Origin: Paracoccus sediminis
Lineage (GTDB): Bacteria > Pseudomonadota > Alphaproteobacteria > Rhodobacterales > Rhodobacteraceae
NCBI RefSeq assembly: GCF_900188295.1
Contig: NZ_FZNM01000006.1
Location: 62,001 to 126,000 of the forward strand
DNA length: 64,000 bases
Direction: 5' to 3'
The notes below the pieces were generated by a model, which did not search any database, was not told the origin of the DNA, and saw nothing but the letters and a program-made list of their open reading frames with translations. Shown here one piece after another: positions 8,283 through 17,327 of the stretch (within the stretch, counting starts at the first letter, position 1; each line of letters starts with the position of its first letter). A program made the translations under genes and the position numbers.

Positions 8283-11216
8283 CTACTCCGCAGCCGTCAG
8301 GATCCGGCGGGACCGTTCGGCTTGCTCGCTGTAACGTTCCTGCCAGTCGGTCGGCCCGTTCGAAGGACTGACCTGCACCGCCGTCACCTTGAATTCGGGA
8401 CAGTTCGTGGCCCAGTCGGAAAAGTCGGTCGTCACCACGTTGGCCTGCGTCGCGGGATGGTGGAAGGTGGTATAGACCACCCCCGCCGCCACCCGGTCGG
8501 TCAGGGTCGCCCGCAGCGTGGTTTCGCCCGCGCGCGATGCCAGCCGAACCCAGTCGCCATCCTTGACGCCGCGCTGTTCGGCGTCGTGGGGGTTGATCTC
8601 CAGGATGTCCTCGGGGTGCCAGGCGACGTTGTCGGTCCGCCGGGTCTGGGCGCCGACGTTGTAATGGGCCAGGATCCGGCCCGTGGTCAGCAGCAGCGGA
8701 AAGCGCGGGCCGGTGCGCTCGTCGGTCGCCACATATTCCGTGACCATGAAATGCCCCTTGCCCGACACGAAGCCATCGACATGCATCAAGGGCGTGCCGT
8801 CCGGCACGGATTCATTACAGGGCCATTGGACTGACCCTTTCTCCTCCAGCACGTCATAGGTGACGCCGGCAAAGCTGGGGGTCGTCGCGGCGATCTCCTC
8901 CATGATCTGACGGGGATGGGTATAATGCCAGGCCGCGCCCCCCGTTTCCTTCAGCAAGGCATTGGCCAGAAGCTGCGTCACCTCCCAATCCTCATAACCG
9001 TTGCGGGGCGCCATGACCTTGCGGACACGGTTGATGCGGCGTTCGGCATTGGTGAAGGTGCCGTCCTTTTCCAGAAAGGTCGATCCCGGCAGAAAGACAT
9101 GGGCATAGTTCGCGGTCTCGTTCAGGAACAGGTCGTGGACGATCACGCACTCCATCGCCGCAAGCCCGGCCGCGACATGATGGGTGTCGGGGTCCGATTG
9201 CAGGATATCCTCGCCCTGACAGTATAGGCCCTTGAAGGTGCCCTCCACTGCCGCATCCAGCATGTTGGGGATGCGCAGGCCGGGTTCGGGGTCGATCGCG
9301 CAGTTCCAGGCCTTTTCAAAGATCGCGCGGACATCTGGCAGCTTGACGTGGCGATAGCCCGGCAGTTCGTGCGGGAACGACCCCATGTCGCAGGCCCCCT
9401 GCACGTTGTTCTGCCCCCGCAGCGGGTTCACACCCACGCCGACCCGGCCGATATTGCCGGTCAGCATGGCAAGGTTGGCGATGCCGATCACGGTGGTCGA
9501 TCCCTGGCTGTGCTCGGTCACGCCCAGGCCGTAATAGATCGCGCCATTGCCGCCCGTGGCATACAGCCGCGCCGCCGCGCGCAGATCGGCGGCGGGAACG
9601 CCGGTCAGCAGTTCCACGTTTTCGGGCGCATGGCGCGGGTCGCTGACGAAATCGACATAGAACTGGAATTCGTCCCAGTCGCATCGGGTGCGGATGAAGT
9701 CCTGGTCGAACAGCCCCTCGGTCACGATCACATGCGCCATCGCCGTGACCACGGCAACGTTGGTGCCGGGCTTCAGCGGCAGGTGATACTGCGCCTCGAC
9801 ATGAGCGGATCGCACGATGTCGGTGCGGCGGGGATCCACCACGATCAGCTTTGCCCCGTCGCGCAGACGTTTTTTCAGGCGGCTGGCAAAGACCGGATGG
9901 CCGTCGGTCGGGTTGGCGCCGATGATGACCACCACATCGGCCTGTTCGACCGAATCAAAGTCCTGCGTTCCGGCGGATGTGCCATAGGTCTTGCCCAGCC
10001 CGTATCCGGTCGGCGAATGGCAGACGCGCGCGCAGGTGTCGGTGTTGTTGTTGCCAAAGACCGCGCGGGTCAGTTTCTGGACCAGATAGGTTTCCTCGTT
10101 GGTGCAGCGGCTGGAGGTGATGACGCCCACCGACTTGCGGCCGTATTTCTCTTGAATGCCCTTCAGCCTGGCGGCGGCGAAGGCCATCGCCTCGGGCCAT
10201 TCGACCTCGCGCCACGGCTGGTCGATGCTGTCGCGGATCATGGGCTTCAGGATCCGGTCCTTGTGCTGGGCATAGCCATAGGCGAAGCGGCCCTTGACGC
10301 AACTGTGGCCCCGGTTGGCCTTGCCGTGCTTGTAGGGGACCATGCGCACCAGCTGGTCGCCGTTCAGTTCCGCCTTGAAGCTGCACCCCACGCCGCAATA
10401 GGCGCAGGTGGTGATGACCGACCGTTCGGGCGTGCCAAGCTCGATCACCGATTTTTCCTGCAAGGTCGCGGTCGGGCAGGCCTGCACGCAGGCGCCGCAG
10501 GACACGCAGTCCGAGGTCAGGAAGCTGTCCTCGGGCGTGCCCGCGCGGACGCGGCTGTCGAAACCGCGCCCCTCGATGGTCAGGGCGAAGGTGCCCTGCA
10601 CTTCCTCGCAGGCGCGGACGCAGCGGGAACAGACGATGCACTTGGCCGGGTCAAAGGTGAAATACGGGTTGCTTTCATCCTTGGGAACATAATGCGCATT
10701 CACCCCCGCCCCGTCGCGTCGGGCAAAGTGGTTCAGCAAGGTGCGATCCTCGGGCGCCTGATAACGCACGTCGCGCAGGCCCACGGCCCCCGCCATGTCC
10801 TGCAATTCGCAATCGCCATTGGCCGCGCAGGTCAGGCAATCCAGCGGATGATCGCTGATGTACAACTCCATCACGCCCTTGCGCATCCGGCGCAGCTTGT
10901 CGGACTGGGTGTGGACGACCATGCCTTCGGTGACGGGGGTCGTGCAGGACGCGGGCGTGCCGCGACGGCCCTCGATTTCCACGACGCACAGGCGACAGGA
11001 ACCGAAGGCCTCCATGTTGTCGCTGGCGCACAGCTTGGGGACCATGATCCCCGCCTCGGCGGCGGCGCGCATCACAGAGGTGCCTTCGGGCACGGTGATG
11101 GCGAAACCGTCCACGGTCAGCGTGACCGGCAGGCCGACCTTGGCGGGGGTGCCCATGTCGCGGTCGTCGTGCGGTTCGGCGCCCGGCGGGTATTGGGGGA
11201 TGATGAAGTCTCTCAT
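8283..11216 (-). CDS. fdsA: NAD-dependent formate dehydrogenase subunit alpha
   Basis: 977-aa catalytic subunit that oxidises formate to CO2 at a bis-MGD molybdenum centre. Visible in order: N-terminal [2Fe-2S] domain (C63, C74, C77, C91), His/Cys cluster (H123, C127, C130, C136), two ferredoxin-type [4Fe-4S] sets (C193-196-199-203 and C237-240-243-247), and the [4Fe-4S] of the molybdopterin domain (C271, C274, C278, C306). The catalytic cysteine-histidine is C399-H400 in ARVCHSPT. The frame opens further upstream to 11333, but ATG 11216 overlaps the fdsB stop (ATGA) and gives the family N-terminus. Soluble, NAD+-linked enzyme type. Confidence 0.97.
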   Translation of the reverse strand: MRDFIIPQYPPGAEPHDDRDMGTPAKVGLPVTLTVDGFAITVPEGTSVMRAAAEAGIMVPKLCASDNMEAFGSCRLCVVEIEGRRGTPASCTTPVTEGMVVHTQSDKLRRMRKGVMELYISDHPLDCLTCAANGDCELQDMAGAVGLRDVRYQAPEDRTLLNHFARRDGAGVNAHYVPKDESNPYFTFDPAKCIVCSRCVRACEEVQGTFALTIEGRGFDSRVRAGTPEDSFLTSDCVSCGACVQACPTATLQEKSVIELGTPERSVITTCAYCGVGCSFKAELNGDQLVRMVPYKHGKANRGHSCVKGRFAYGYAQHKDRILKPMIRDSIDQPWREVEWPEAMAFAAARLKGIQEKYGRKSVGVITSSRCTNEETYLVQKLTRAVFGNNNTDTCARVCHSPTGYGLGKTYGTSAGTQDFDSVEQADVVVIIGANPTDGHPVFASRLKKRLRDGAKLIVVDPRRTDIVRSAHVEAQYHLPLKPGTNVAVVTAMAHVIVTEGLFDQDFIRTRCDWDEFQFYVDFVSDPRHAPENVELLTGVPAADLRAAARLYATGGNGAIYYGLGVTEHSQGSTTVIGIANLAMLTGNIGRVGVGVNPLRGQNNVQGACDMGSFPHELPGYRHVKLPDVRAIFEKAWNCAIDPEPGLRIPNMLDAAVEGTFKGLYCQGEDILQSDPDTHHVAAGLAAMECVIVHDLFLNETANYAHVFLPGSTFLEKDGTFTNAERRINRVRKVMAPRNGYEDWEVTQLLANALLKETGGAAWHYTHPRQIMEEIAATTPSFAGVTYDVLEEKGSVQWPCNESVPDGTPLMHVDGFVSGKGHFMVTEYVATDERTGPRFPLLLTTGRILAHYNVGAQTRRTDNVAWHPEDILEINPHDAEQRGVKDGDWVRLASRAGETTLRATLTDRVAAGVVYTTFHHPATQANVVTTDFSDWATNCPEFKVTAVQVSPSNGPTDWQERYSEQAERSRRILTAAE

Positions 11217-12730
11217 TCGGCTGCCTCCTGCAAGGTGGCGAAATCGTCGGGGAAATGGGTCAGGGCGGACATCACCGGAAACGGCGTGAAGCCGCCGAGC
11301 GCGCACAGCGATCCGTCCTTCATCGTCTCGCACAGGTCGGTCAGCAGCGGGATCGCGGCGGGATCGCCCTGGGCGATGCGGTCAATGGTTTCGACGCCGC
11401 GCACGGCGCCGATCCGGCAGGGGGTGCATTTGCCGCAGGATTCGACGGCACAGAACTCCATCGCGAAACGGGCCATGCGCAGCATGTCGGCGGTGTCGTC
11501 GAACACCACCAGCCCGGCATGGCCGATCAGCCCGCCCTGGCTGTCGAATTCCTCGTATCCCATCGGCGTGTCGAATTTGGATACCGGCATGTAGGCGCCC
11601 AAGGGGCCGCCGACCTGCACGGCCTTGACCGGGCGTCCGCTGGCGGTGCCGCCGCCTATGTCGTTCACGACCTCGCCCAGGGTCATGCCAAAGGCCGTTT
11701 CGAACAGCCCGCCGCGCCTGACATTGCCCGCGATCTGCAAGGTCACGGTGCCGCGCGACCGGCCCAGGCCGAAATCGGCGTAATGCTGTGCGCCGCGTTC
11801 GAAGATCACCGGGACCGTCGCCAGCGAGATCACGTTGTTCACGACCGTCGGCCGGCCCAGAAAGCCCTGAAGCGCAGGCAGAGGCGGCTTGGCGCGTACG
11901 GTGCCGCGCTTGCCCTCCAGACTGTTCAGCAGGCTGGTTTCCTCGCCGCAGACATAGGCGCCCGCGCCGGTCCGAACCTCCATGTCGAAGGCGCGACCGG
12001 AATCCAGCACGTCAGGCCCAAGCAACCCCCGCTGGCGCGCGATCTGGACCGCCTGCGTCAGGACGTGGATGGTATCGGGATATTCCGACCGCAGATAGAC
12101 ATAGCCGCGCGTGGCGCCGACGCCTAGGCCCGCGATCGCCATCCCCTCGATCAGGGAAAACGGATCGCCCTCGATTATCATGCGGTCGGCGAATGTGCCG
12201 CTGTCGCCCTCGTCGGCATTGCAGACGATGTATTTCTGCGGGGCTTCCGCCTCGGCCACGGTCTTCCACTTGATGCCGGTGGGGAACCCTGCCCCGCCGC
12301 GTCCGCGAAGGCCGCTGTCGATGACCTCTTGCACGATCCGGGCCGTGGTCATGCCGATGGCGCGGCGCAGGCCGACCAGACCGCCATGCGCGGCATAATC
12401 GTCCAGGTCCAGCGGATCGGTCAAGCCGCAGCGGGCAAAGGTCAGGCGGGTCTGGCGGGCAAACCAGTCGATGTCCTCGACGCGGCCCAGGCCGTTCAGC
12501 TTGCCGTCCAGCAGATCCGGCACCTGGTCGGCGGTCACGTTTCCGTAACCAATCCGGCCCTCGGGCGTGTCGATCTCGACCAGAGGCTCCAGCCAGACCA
12601 TGCCGCGCGTGCCGTTTCGGACGATCCGCACGTCCACGCCACGCGCCTGGGCCTGCTGCGCAAGCGCATCGGCCACCTCGTCGGCGCCAAGCGCCTTGGC
12701 CGCGCTGTCCAGGGGAACGAAAATCCTCAT
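11213..12730 (-). CDS. fdsB: NAD-dependent formate dehydrogenase subunit beta
   Basis: 505-aa homologue of the NuoF 51-kDa subunit. It binds FMN, NAD+ and a [4Fe-4S] cluster and passes electrons from FdsA to NAD+. An N-terminal thioredoxin-like part (about 1-100) precedes the flavin/NAD domain, with GLRGRGGAGFPTG near residue 155 and the CNADEGDSGTF segment. The C-terminal cluster motif ESCGKCTPCRIG is near residue 440. The start ATG 12730 overlaps the fdsG stop by 4 bp, so translation is coupled. Alternative upstream frame to 12823 lies inside fdsG and is rejected. Confidence 0.97.
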   Translation of the reverse strand: MRIFVPLDSAAKALGADEVADALAQQAQARGVDVRIVRNGTRGMVWLEPLVEIDTPEGRIGYGNVTADQVPDLLDGKLNGLGRVEDIDWFARQTRLTFARCGLTDPLDLDDYAAHGGLVGLRRAIGMTTARIVQEVIDSGLRGRGGAGFPTGIKWKTVAEAEAPQKYIVCNADEGDSGTFADRMIIEGDPFSLIEGMAIAGLGVGATRGYVYLRSEYPDTIHVLTQAVQIARQRGLLGPDVLDSGRAFDMEVRTGAGAYVCGEETSLLNSLEGKRGTVRAKPPLPALQGFLGRPTVVNNVISLATVPVIFERGAQHYADFGLGRSRGTVTLQIAGNVRRGGLFETAFGMTLGEVVNDIGGGTASGRPVKAVQVGGPLGAYMPVSKFDTPMGYEEFDSQGGLIGHAGLVVFDDTADMLRMARFAMEFCAVESCGKCTPCRIGAVRGVETIDRIAQGDPAAIPLLTDLCETMKDGSLCALGGFTPFPVMSALTHFPDDFATLQEAAE

Positions 12731-13203
12731 GCGCCCGCCTCGGCCAGGATGCGGTGCATGCGGGCCTCGTCCACCCGGCCAACGACCTTGCCATCGACCA
12801 TGGCGGCGGGGGCGCAGGCGCACATGCCCAGACAGTAGACCGGCTCTACCGTCAGCGCACCGTTGGGCGTGGTGCCGTGCCAGCCGATGCCCAGCTTTTG
12901 CAGCGTGGATTGCGCAATCGCATGGCCGCCCATCGCTTGGCAGGCCTCGGCCCGGCAGATCTTAAGGACGTGGCGCCCGGTCGGATGGTCCCGGAAATCG
13001 TGATAAAAGCTGATAACGCCGTGCACCTCGGCCCGGCCAAGGTTCAGGATGTCGGCAAGCACCGGAACGGCGCCCTGCGGCACGAAACCCCAGACATCCT
13101 GCACGGCGTGAAGCATCGGCAGAAGCGGCCCTTCCAGCGAGGCAAGCGGCATGACGACGCCACGGATCTCCTCCTCGGTCGGGGCTGGCGCATGGACATG
13201 CAT
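12727..13203 (-). CDS. fdsG: NAD-dependent formate dehydrogenase subunit gamma
   Basis: 158-aa NuoE-like subunit holding a [2Fe-2S] cluster through C83, C88, C124 and C128. It completes the diaphorase half (FdsBG) of formate dehydrogenase. I chose ATG 13203, which has AAAGG about 8 nt upstream, over ATG 13236, which has no ribosome-binding site. It is the first gene of the fdsG-fdsB-fdsA-fdhD-fdsD operon; all downstream genes overlap or abut. The 88-bp gap upstream carries inverted repeats suited to a LysR operator. Confidence 0.95.
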   Translation of the reverse strand: MHVHAPAPTEEEIRGVVMPLASLEGPLLPMLHAVQDVWGFVPQGAVPVLADILNLGRAEVHGVISFYHDFRDHPTGRHVLKICRAEACQAMGGHAIAQSTLQKLGIGWHGTTPNGALTVEPVYCLGMCACAPAAMVDGKVVGRVDEARMHRILAEAGA

Positions 13204-13245
13204 AGGCTGGCCTTTCAACGGTCTTTCGGAAACCATCTAAGCAGG

Positions 13246-13277
13246 CGGAACAATCCGAAATCAATATCGTTGTTCCG
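13246..13277. promoter_or_regulatory. Inverted repeat upstream of fdsG, candidate LysR operator
   Basis: CGGAACAA (13246-13253) and its perfect reverse complement TTGTTCCG (13270-13277) are separated by 16 bp, 43-74 bp upstream of the fdsG start. A second, shorter palindrome GATAG-AAA-CTATC (13284-13296) overlaps the stop of the LysR gene. A pair of dyads upstream of a catabolic operon next to a LysR gene is the usual arrangement for this regulator class; binding is inferred. Confidence 0.45.
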
Positions 13278-13291
13278 TCGATTGATAGAAA

Positions 13292-14179
13292 CTATCTATC
13301 GTCCACCATGCGCCGCGCTTCGGCCAGCAAGGCCTCCAGCACCGGCGTGTGCGGTTCGCGCCACGGCGCCACCAGACCGACCGAATGGCTGGCCCCCGCG
13401 CCGTCCAGGGGGATCATGCGCAGCAGCTTTCCCTGTGTCAGAAAGGCGGCGATGTCTTCGGGAAGAATGGTGATCCAGCCGCCTTCCAGCACATGTGCGA
13501 CCAGAACCACGGTCGAACTGGATTCGACCGTGGCCTGCGGGGCCACGCCCGCCTCGATCAGGTTGCGGTTGATGATCCGGCGGTTCTGCATGTCGCCCGT
13601 CAGCAGGCACAGCCGATGGCCCGCCAGATCCGCCCAGGCGATGCGGTCCTGCCCGGCCAGGGCCGCATCGGGGCCGCAGACCAGCATGTAGCGTTCGTCA
13701 TACAGGCTGACCGTGCTGACCCGGCCCAGCGGTTCGTTGTCCAGATACGAGATTCCTGCATCCACATCCAGATCGTCGATCATTTGCAGGATCTCGACCG
13801 AGGTGCGCGACAGGATCGTCATGCCGACATTCGGGTGGGCGGCCCCGAACCGGGCGCTGATCCGCGCGGCCCAGGTCAGCGCCGTGGGAATGACGGCGAT
13901 GCGCAACTGGCCCGACAAGCCATGACGGGTGGCCCGCATCTCCTCTCGCAACTGACGGGTGTCGCCGACGATGCGCCGCGCCCAGACCAGGGCCGACTGG
14001 CCCTCGGGCGTCAGCCCGCCGAAACGCGATCCACGAAAGACCAGCAGGACGCCAAGCTGCTCCTCAAGCTGCTTGATGCCCGCTGAAAGCGTGGGCTGGG
14101 TGACGCCGAGGCTGGCGGCGGCGCGGCCGAAATGGCGTTCCTTGGCGACGGCCAGGAACATTTCCAGCTTGTCGATCAT
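13292..14179 (-). CDS. LysR-family transcriptional regulator (likely regulator of fds operon)
   Basis: 295-aa LysR-type regulator with an N-terminal winged helix-turn-helix (about residues 3-60, RAAASLGVTQPTLSAGIKQLEEQLG) and a C-terminal periplasmic-binding-protein-like effector domain. It lies 88 bp upstream of fdsG in the same direction, and a LysR gene beside fds genes is common, so control of formate dehydrogenase is the best guess. Its ATG overlaps the stop of the RND pump gene (ATGA), so it is translationally coupled to the pump, which leaves pump regulation as an alternative. The frame extends upstream into the pump gene; that extension is not real. Confidence 0.88.
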   Translation of the reverse strand: MIDKLEMFLAVAKERHFGRAAASLGVTQPTLSAGIKQLEEQLGVLLVFRGSRFGGLTPEGQSALVWARRIVGDTRQLREEMRATRHGLSGQLRIAVIPTALTWAARISARFGAAHPNVGMTILSRTSVEILQMIDDLDVDAGISYLDNEPLGRVSTVSLYDERYMLVCGPDAALAGQDRIAWADLAGHRLCLLTGDMQNRRIINRNLIEAGVAPQATVESSSTVVLVAHVLEGGWITILPEDIAAFLTQGKLLRMIPLDGAGASHSVGLVAPWREPHTPVLEALLAEARRMVDDR

Positions 14180-17100
14180 TCGGCGGGCGCGGCGGCGGTA
14201 TCGTCCATCCGGTCCTTGCGGCCCAGCAGGCGGCGCATCAGGACATAGAACAAGGGCGCGAACAGAATGCCCATCACGGTCGAGGCGATCGTGCCGCCGA
14301 TCACCGTGGCGCCGATGGCATTCCGGCCGTTCGCCCCGGCCCCCGATGACAGCAGCAGCGGCAGCACGCCCAGCGTAAAGGCAATCGATGTCATCACGAT
14401 GGGGCGGAACCGCTGGCGCGCGGCCTCGATCACGGCCTTGAACAGGGGAACGCCGGATTCGGACTGTTCGCGCGCAAATTCGACGATCAGGATGGCGTTC
14501 TTGCCGGTCAGACCGATCACCGTCAGCAGACCGACCTGAAAGAACACGCCGTTGTCGAACCCGCCAAGATACGCGCCCGCAAGCGCGCCCAGAACGCCGA
14601 TGGGCATGACCAGGATGACGGCCAGCGGGATCGACCAGCTTTCGTACAGCGCGGCAAGACACAGGAACACGGCGGCCAGCGACATGGCGTAAAGCAGCGT
14701 CGTCTGATCGCCGGATTCCTGTTCCTCCAGCGACAGGCCGGTCCAAGCGACGGCAAAGCCCGGCATTTCGGACACGATCCGTTCGACCTCGGCCATGGCA
14801 TCGCCGGAACTGACGCCGGGGGCGGGGGCGCCCTGGATTTGCATGGCCGGGATGCCGTTGTACCGGTTCAGCCCCTGGGGGCCGAAATTCCAGTTGCCGA
14901 TCGAGAAGTTCGAGAAAGGCACCAACCCGCCCCCGGCGTTCCTGACCCGCCATTTGTCAAAATCGGACGGCGTTGAGCGCGATCCCGCGTCGCCCTGGAC
15001 ATAAACGCGCTTGATGCGTCCCCGATCCACGAAGTCGTTCACATAGACGCCCGTCCAGGCGACCTGCAACAGGTTCGCCACGTCGGTCGCCGTCACCCCC
15101 ATGGCGCCGGCCTTCCGCCAGTCGATGTCCAGCCGGAACTGCGCCGAATCCTCCAACCCCGACGGGCGGGCCTGCGCGATCAGCGGGCTTTGCGCAGCCA
15201 TGCCCAGAAACTGGTTTCGCGCCTCTAGCAATTGTTCATGCGATTGCCCGCCGCGAGCTTGCAGATAGAAATCGAAGCCCGACACGTTGCCCAGTTCAAT
15301 CACCGAAGGGGGCACGATGGGAAACACCATCGCGTCCTGAATGCCGCTGAGCGCGCCAAAGGCCCGGCCCGCAACCGCCTGCACCGATTGGGACGGGTCG
15401 GGGCGTTCGTCCCAATCCTTCATCCGCACGAACGCGATGCCGACGTTCTGCCCCTGCCCCGCAAAGCTGAAACCCACGACGCCGAACATCGAATCGACCG
15501 AATCCTTTTCCTGATTCAGGAAATAGTCCTGAACCTGATCGATCACCGCGCCGGTCCGTTCGGCCGTGGCGCCGGTGGGCGCCTGGATCAGCACGAACAT
15601 GATCCCCTGATCCTCGTCCGGCAGGAAACCTTCGGGCGTGCGCAGGAACAGCAGCACCATGGCCGCGCCGATCCCGGCATAGACCAGCAGCATCCGCAGC
15701 GGACGGTGCACCATCCAGGCCACGGCGCCGGTATATCCGTTGGTCGTGCGGTCGAAATTGCGGTTGAACCAGCCAAACAGGCCGCGTCTGGCGTGGTGAT
15801 CCTTGGCGCGCAGCAGCGTCGCGCACAGCGCGGGCGTCAGGGTCAGCGCGACCAGGACCGACAGGGCCATTGCCGACACGATGGTGATCGCGAACTGCTG
15901 ATAGATCACCCCGGTCGATCCGCCGAAAAACGCCATGGGCACGAAGACCGCCGACAGGACCAGGGCGATGCCAACCAGGGCGCCGGTGATCTGGCCCATG
16001 GACTTGCGGGTCGCCTCGCGGGGGGAAAGACCCTCCTCCTCCATGATCCGCTCGACGTTTTCGACGACGACGATGGCGTCGTCCACAAGCAGGCCGATGG
16101 CCAGAACCATGGCCAGCATGGTCAGCGTGTTGATGGTGAAACCAAAAGCCGCCATGATCCCGAAGGTACCCAGCAGGACGATGGGAACGGCCAGGGTCGG
16201 TATCAGCGTGGCGCGCCAGTTCTGCAAGAAAACGTACATGACGATGAAGACCAGCACGATGGCTTCGATCAGCGTCTTGACGACTTCCTCGATGGAGATC
16301 TCTACAAAGGGCGCGGTGTCGAAGGGGATGACGTATTCGACCCCCTCGGGAAAGAATTCCGCGAATTCCTCCATGCGTTGCTTGACGCGGTCGGCCGTGT
16401 CCAGGGCGTTCGCGCCGGGCGCCAGCGACAGCGCCATGCCCGATGCCGGCCGTCCGTTATAGGTGGCCTCGGTGGCATAGTTTTCCGACCCGACCTCGAC
16501 CCGTGCCACATCGCGCAACAGGACGAGGCCGCCGTTCTCCTCGGCCCGCAGCACGATCTGGCGGAAATCCTCGGGGGTGGACAGCAGCGACTGCGCCGTG
16601 ACGGTCGCGTTCAGCTGTTGCCCCTGATTGGCCGGAAGCGCGCCGAAGGCCCCGGCCGAGATCTGGGTGTTCTGCGCCGACACCGCCGCGACCACGTCGC
16701 CGGGCGTGATCTCGTAGGAGGCCAGCTTGTCGGGATCCAGCCAGATGCGCATGGCATAGGGCGATCCAAAGACCTGGACGCTGCCCACGCCCTCGACCCG
16801 CGACAGGTCGTCCACGAGGTTCGAGAACATGTAGTCCGACAGGTCGGTCTGGTCATAGTCGTCGTTGCCGATCAGGCCGATGACCATCAGGAAGCCTGCC
16901 GTGGATTTCTCCACTACGACGCCCTGGCGCTGCACGGGTTCGGGCAAAAGGGGCGTGGCCTGCGACAGCTTGTTCTGGACCTGCACCTGGGCGATGTCCA
17001 CGTCCGTGCCGGTTTCGAACGTCAGCGTGGTCGATGAATCGCCCGCCGATGACGAACTGGAGGAGATGTAGCGCAACCCGTCCAGGCCCGTCATCTGCTG

Positions 17101-17298
17101 TTCGATGACCTGCGTCACCGTATTCGAGATCGTGTCGGCCGACGCGCCGGGATAGATCGCCCGGATCGTGACCGAGGGCGGCGCGATCTGCGGGTATTGC
17201 GCGACCGGCAGCGACAGGATCGACAGGATCCCGATCCCCATGATGATGATCGAGATCACCCAGGCGAAAACCGGACGGTCGATGAAGAAACGGGCCAT
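14176..17298 (-). CDS. RND-family efflux transporter permease (AcrB/MexB type)
   Basis: 1040-aa inner-membrane proton-driven multidrug exporter of the HAE1 class. It begins with the conserved ARFFIDRPVFAWVISI helix. The proton-relay Asp pair is in GLLVDDAIVVVENV (about 405-418), and the partner Lys region GLTGKNAILIVEFA is near residue 935. Full family length with two large periplasmic loops (about 35-335 and 565-870). It is downstream of the adaptor gene with a 29-bp gap and overlaps the LysR gene by 4 bp. No outer-membrane channel gene is present, so it must borrow a TolC-like protein. Confidence 0.94.
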   Translation of the reverse strand: MARFFIDRPVFAWVISIIIMGIGILSILSLPVAQYPQIAPPSVTIRAIYPGASADTISNTVTQVIEQQMTGLDGLRYISSSSSSAGDSSTTLTFETGTDVDIAQVQVQNKLSQATPLLPEPVQRQGVVVEKSTAGFLMVIGLIGNDDYDQTDLSDYMFSNLVDDLSRVEGVGSVQVFGSPYAMRIWLDPDKLASYEITPGDVVAAVSAQNTQISAGAFGALPANQGQQLNATVTAQSLLSTPEDFRQIVLRAEENGGLVLLRDVARVEVGSENYATEATYNGRPASGMALSLAPGANALDTADRVKQRMEEFAEFFPEGVEYVIPFDTAPFVEISIEEVVKTLIEAIVLVFIVMYVFLQNWRATLIPTLAVPIVLLGTFGIMAAFGFTINTLTMLAMVLAIGLLVDDAIVVVENVERIMEEEGLSPREATRKSMGQITGALVGIALVLSAVFVPMAFFGGSTGVIYQQFAITIVSAMALSVLVALTLTPALCATLLRAKDHHARRGLFGWFNRNFDRTTNGYTGAVAWMVHRPLRMLLVYAGIGAAMVLLFLRTPEGFLPDEDQGIMFVLIQAPTGATAERTGAVIDQVQDYFLNQEKDSVDSMFGVVGFSFAGQGQNVGIAFVRMKDWDERPDPSQSVQAVAGRAFGALSGIQDAMVFPIVPPSVIELGNVSGFDFYLQARGGQSHEQLLEARNQFLGMAAQSPLIAQARPSGLEDSAQFRLDIDWRKAGAMGVTATDVANLLQVAWTGVYVNDFVDRGRIKRVYVQGDAGSRSTPSDFDKWRVRNAGGGLVPFSNFSIGNWNFGPQGLNRYNGIPAMQIQGAPAPGVSSGDAMAEVERIVSEMPGFAVAWTGLSLEEQESGDQTTLLYAMSLAAVFLCLAALYESWSIPLAVILVMPIGVLGALAGAYLGGFDNGVFFQVGLLTVIGLTGKNAILIVEFAREQSESGVPLFKAVIEAARQRFRPIVMTSIAFTLGVLPLLLSSGAGANGRNAIGATVIGGTIASTVMGILFAPLFYVLMRRLLGRKDRMDDTAAAPAE

Positions 17299-17327
17299 GA
17301 TCTGTCACGCCTTGCTTGTCAGGGTCG

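Noticed and set aside
9348..11594. 748-codon open frame antisense to fdsA and fdsB
   Set aside because: Shadow of the cofactor-binding subunit; the real coding strand carries all cluster motifs.
15232..17037. 601-codon frame antisense to the RND permease
   Set aside because: Shadow of a real 1040-aa transporter.
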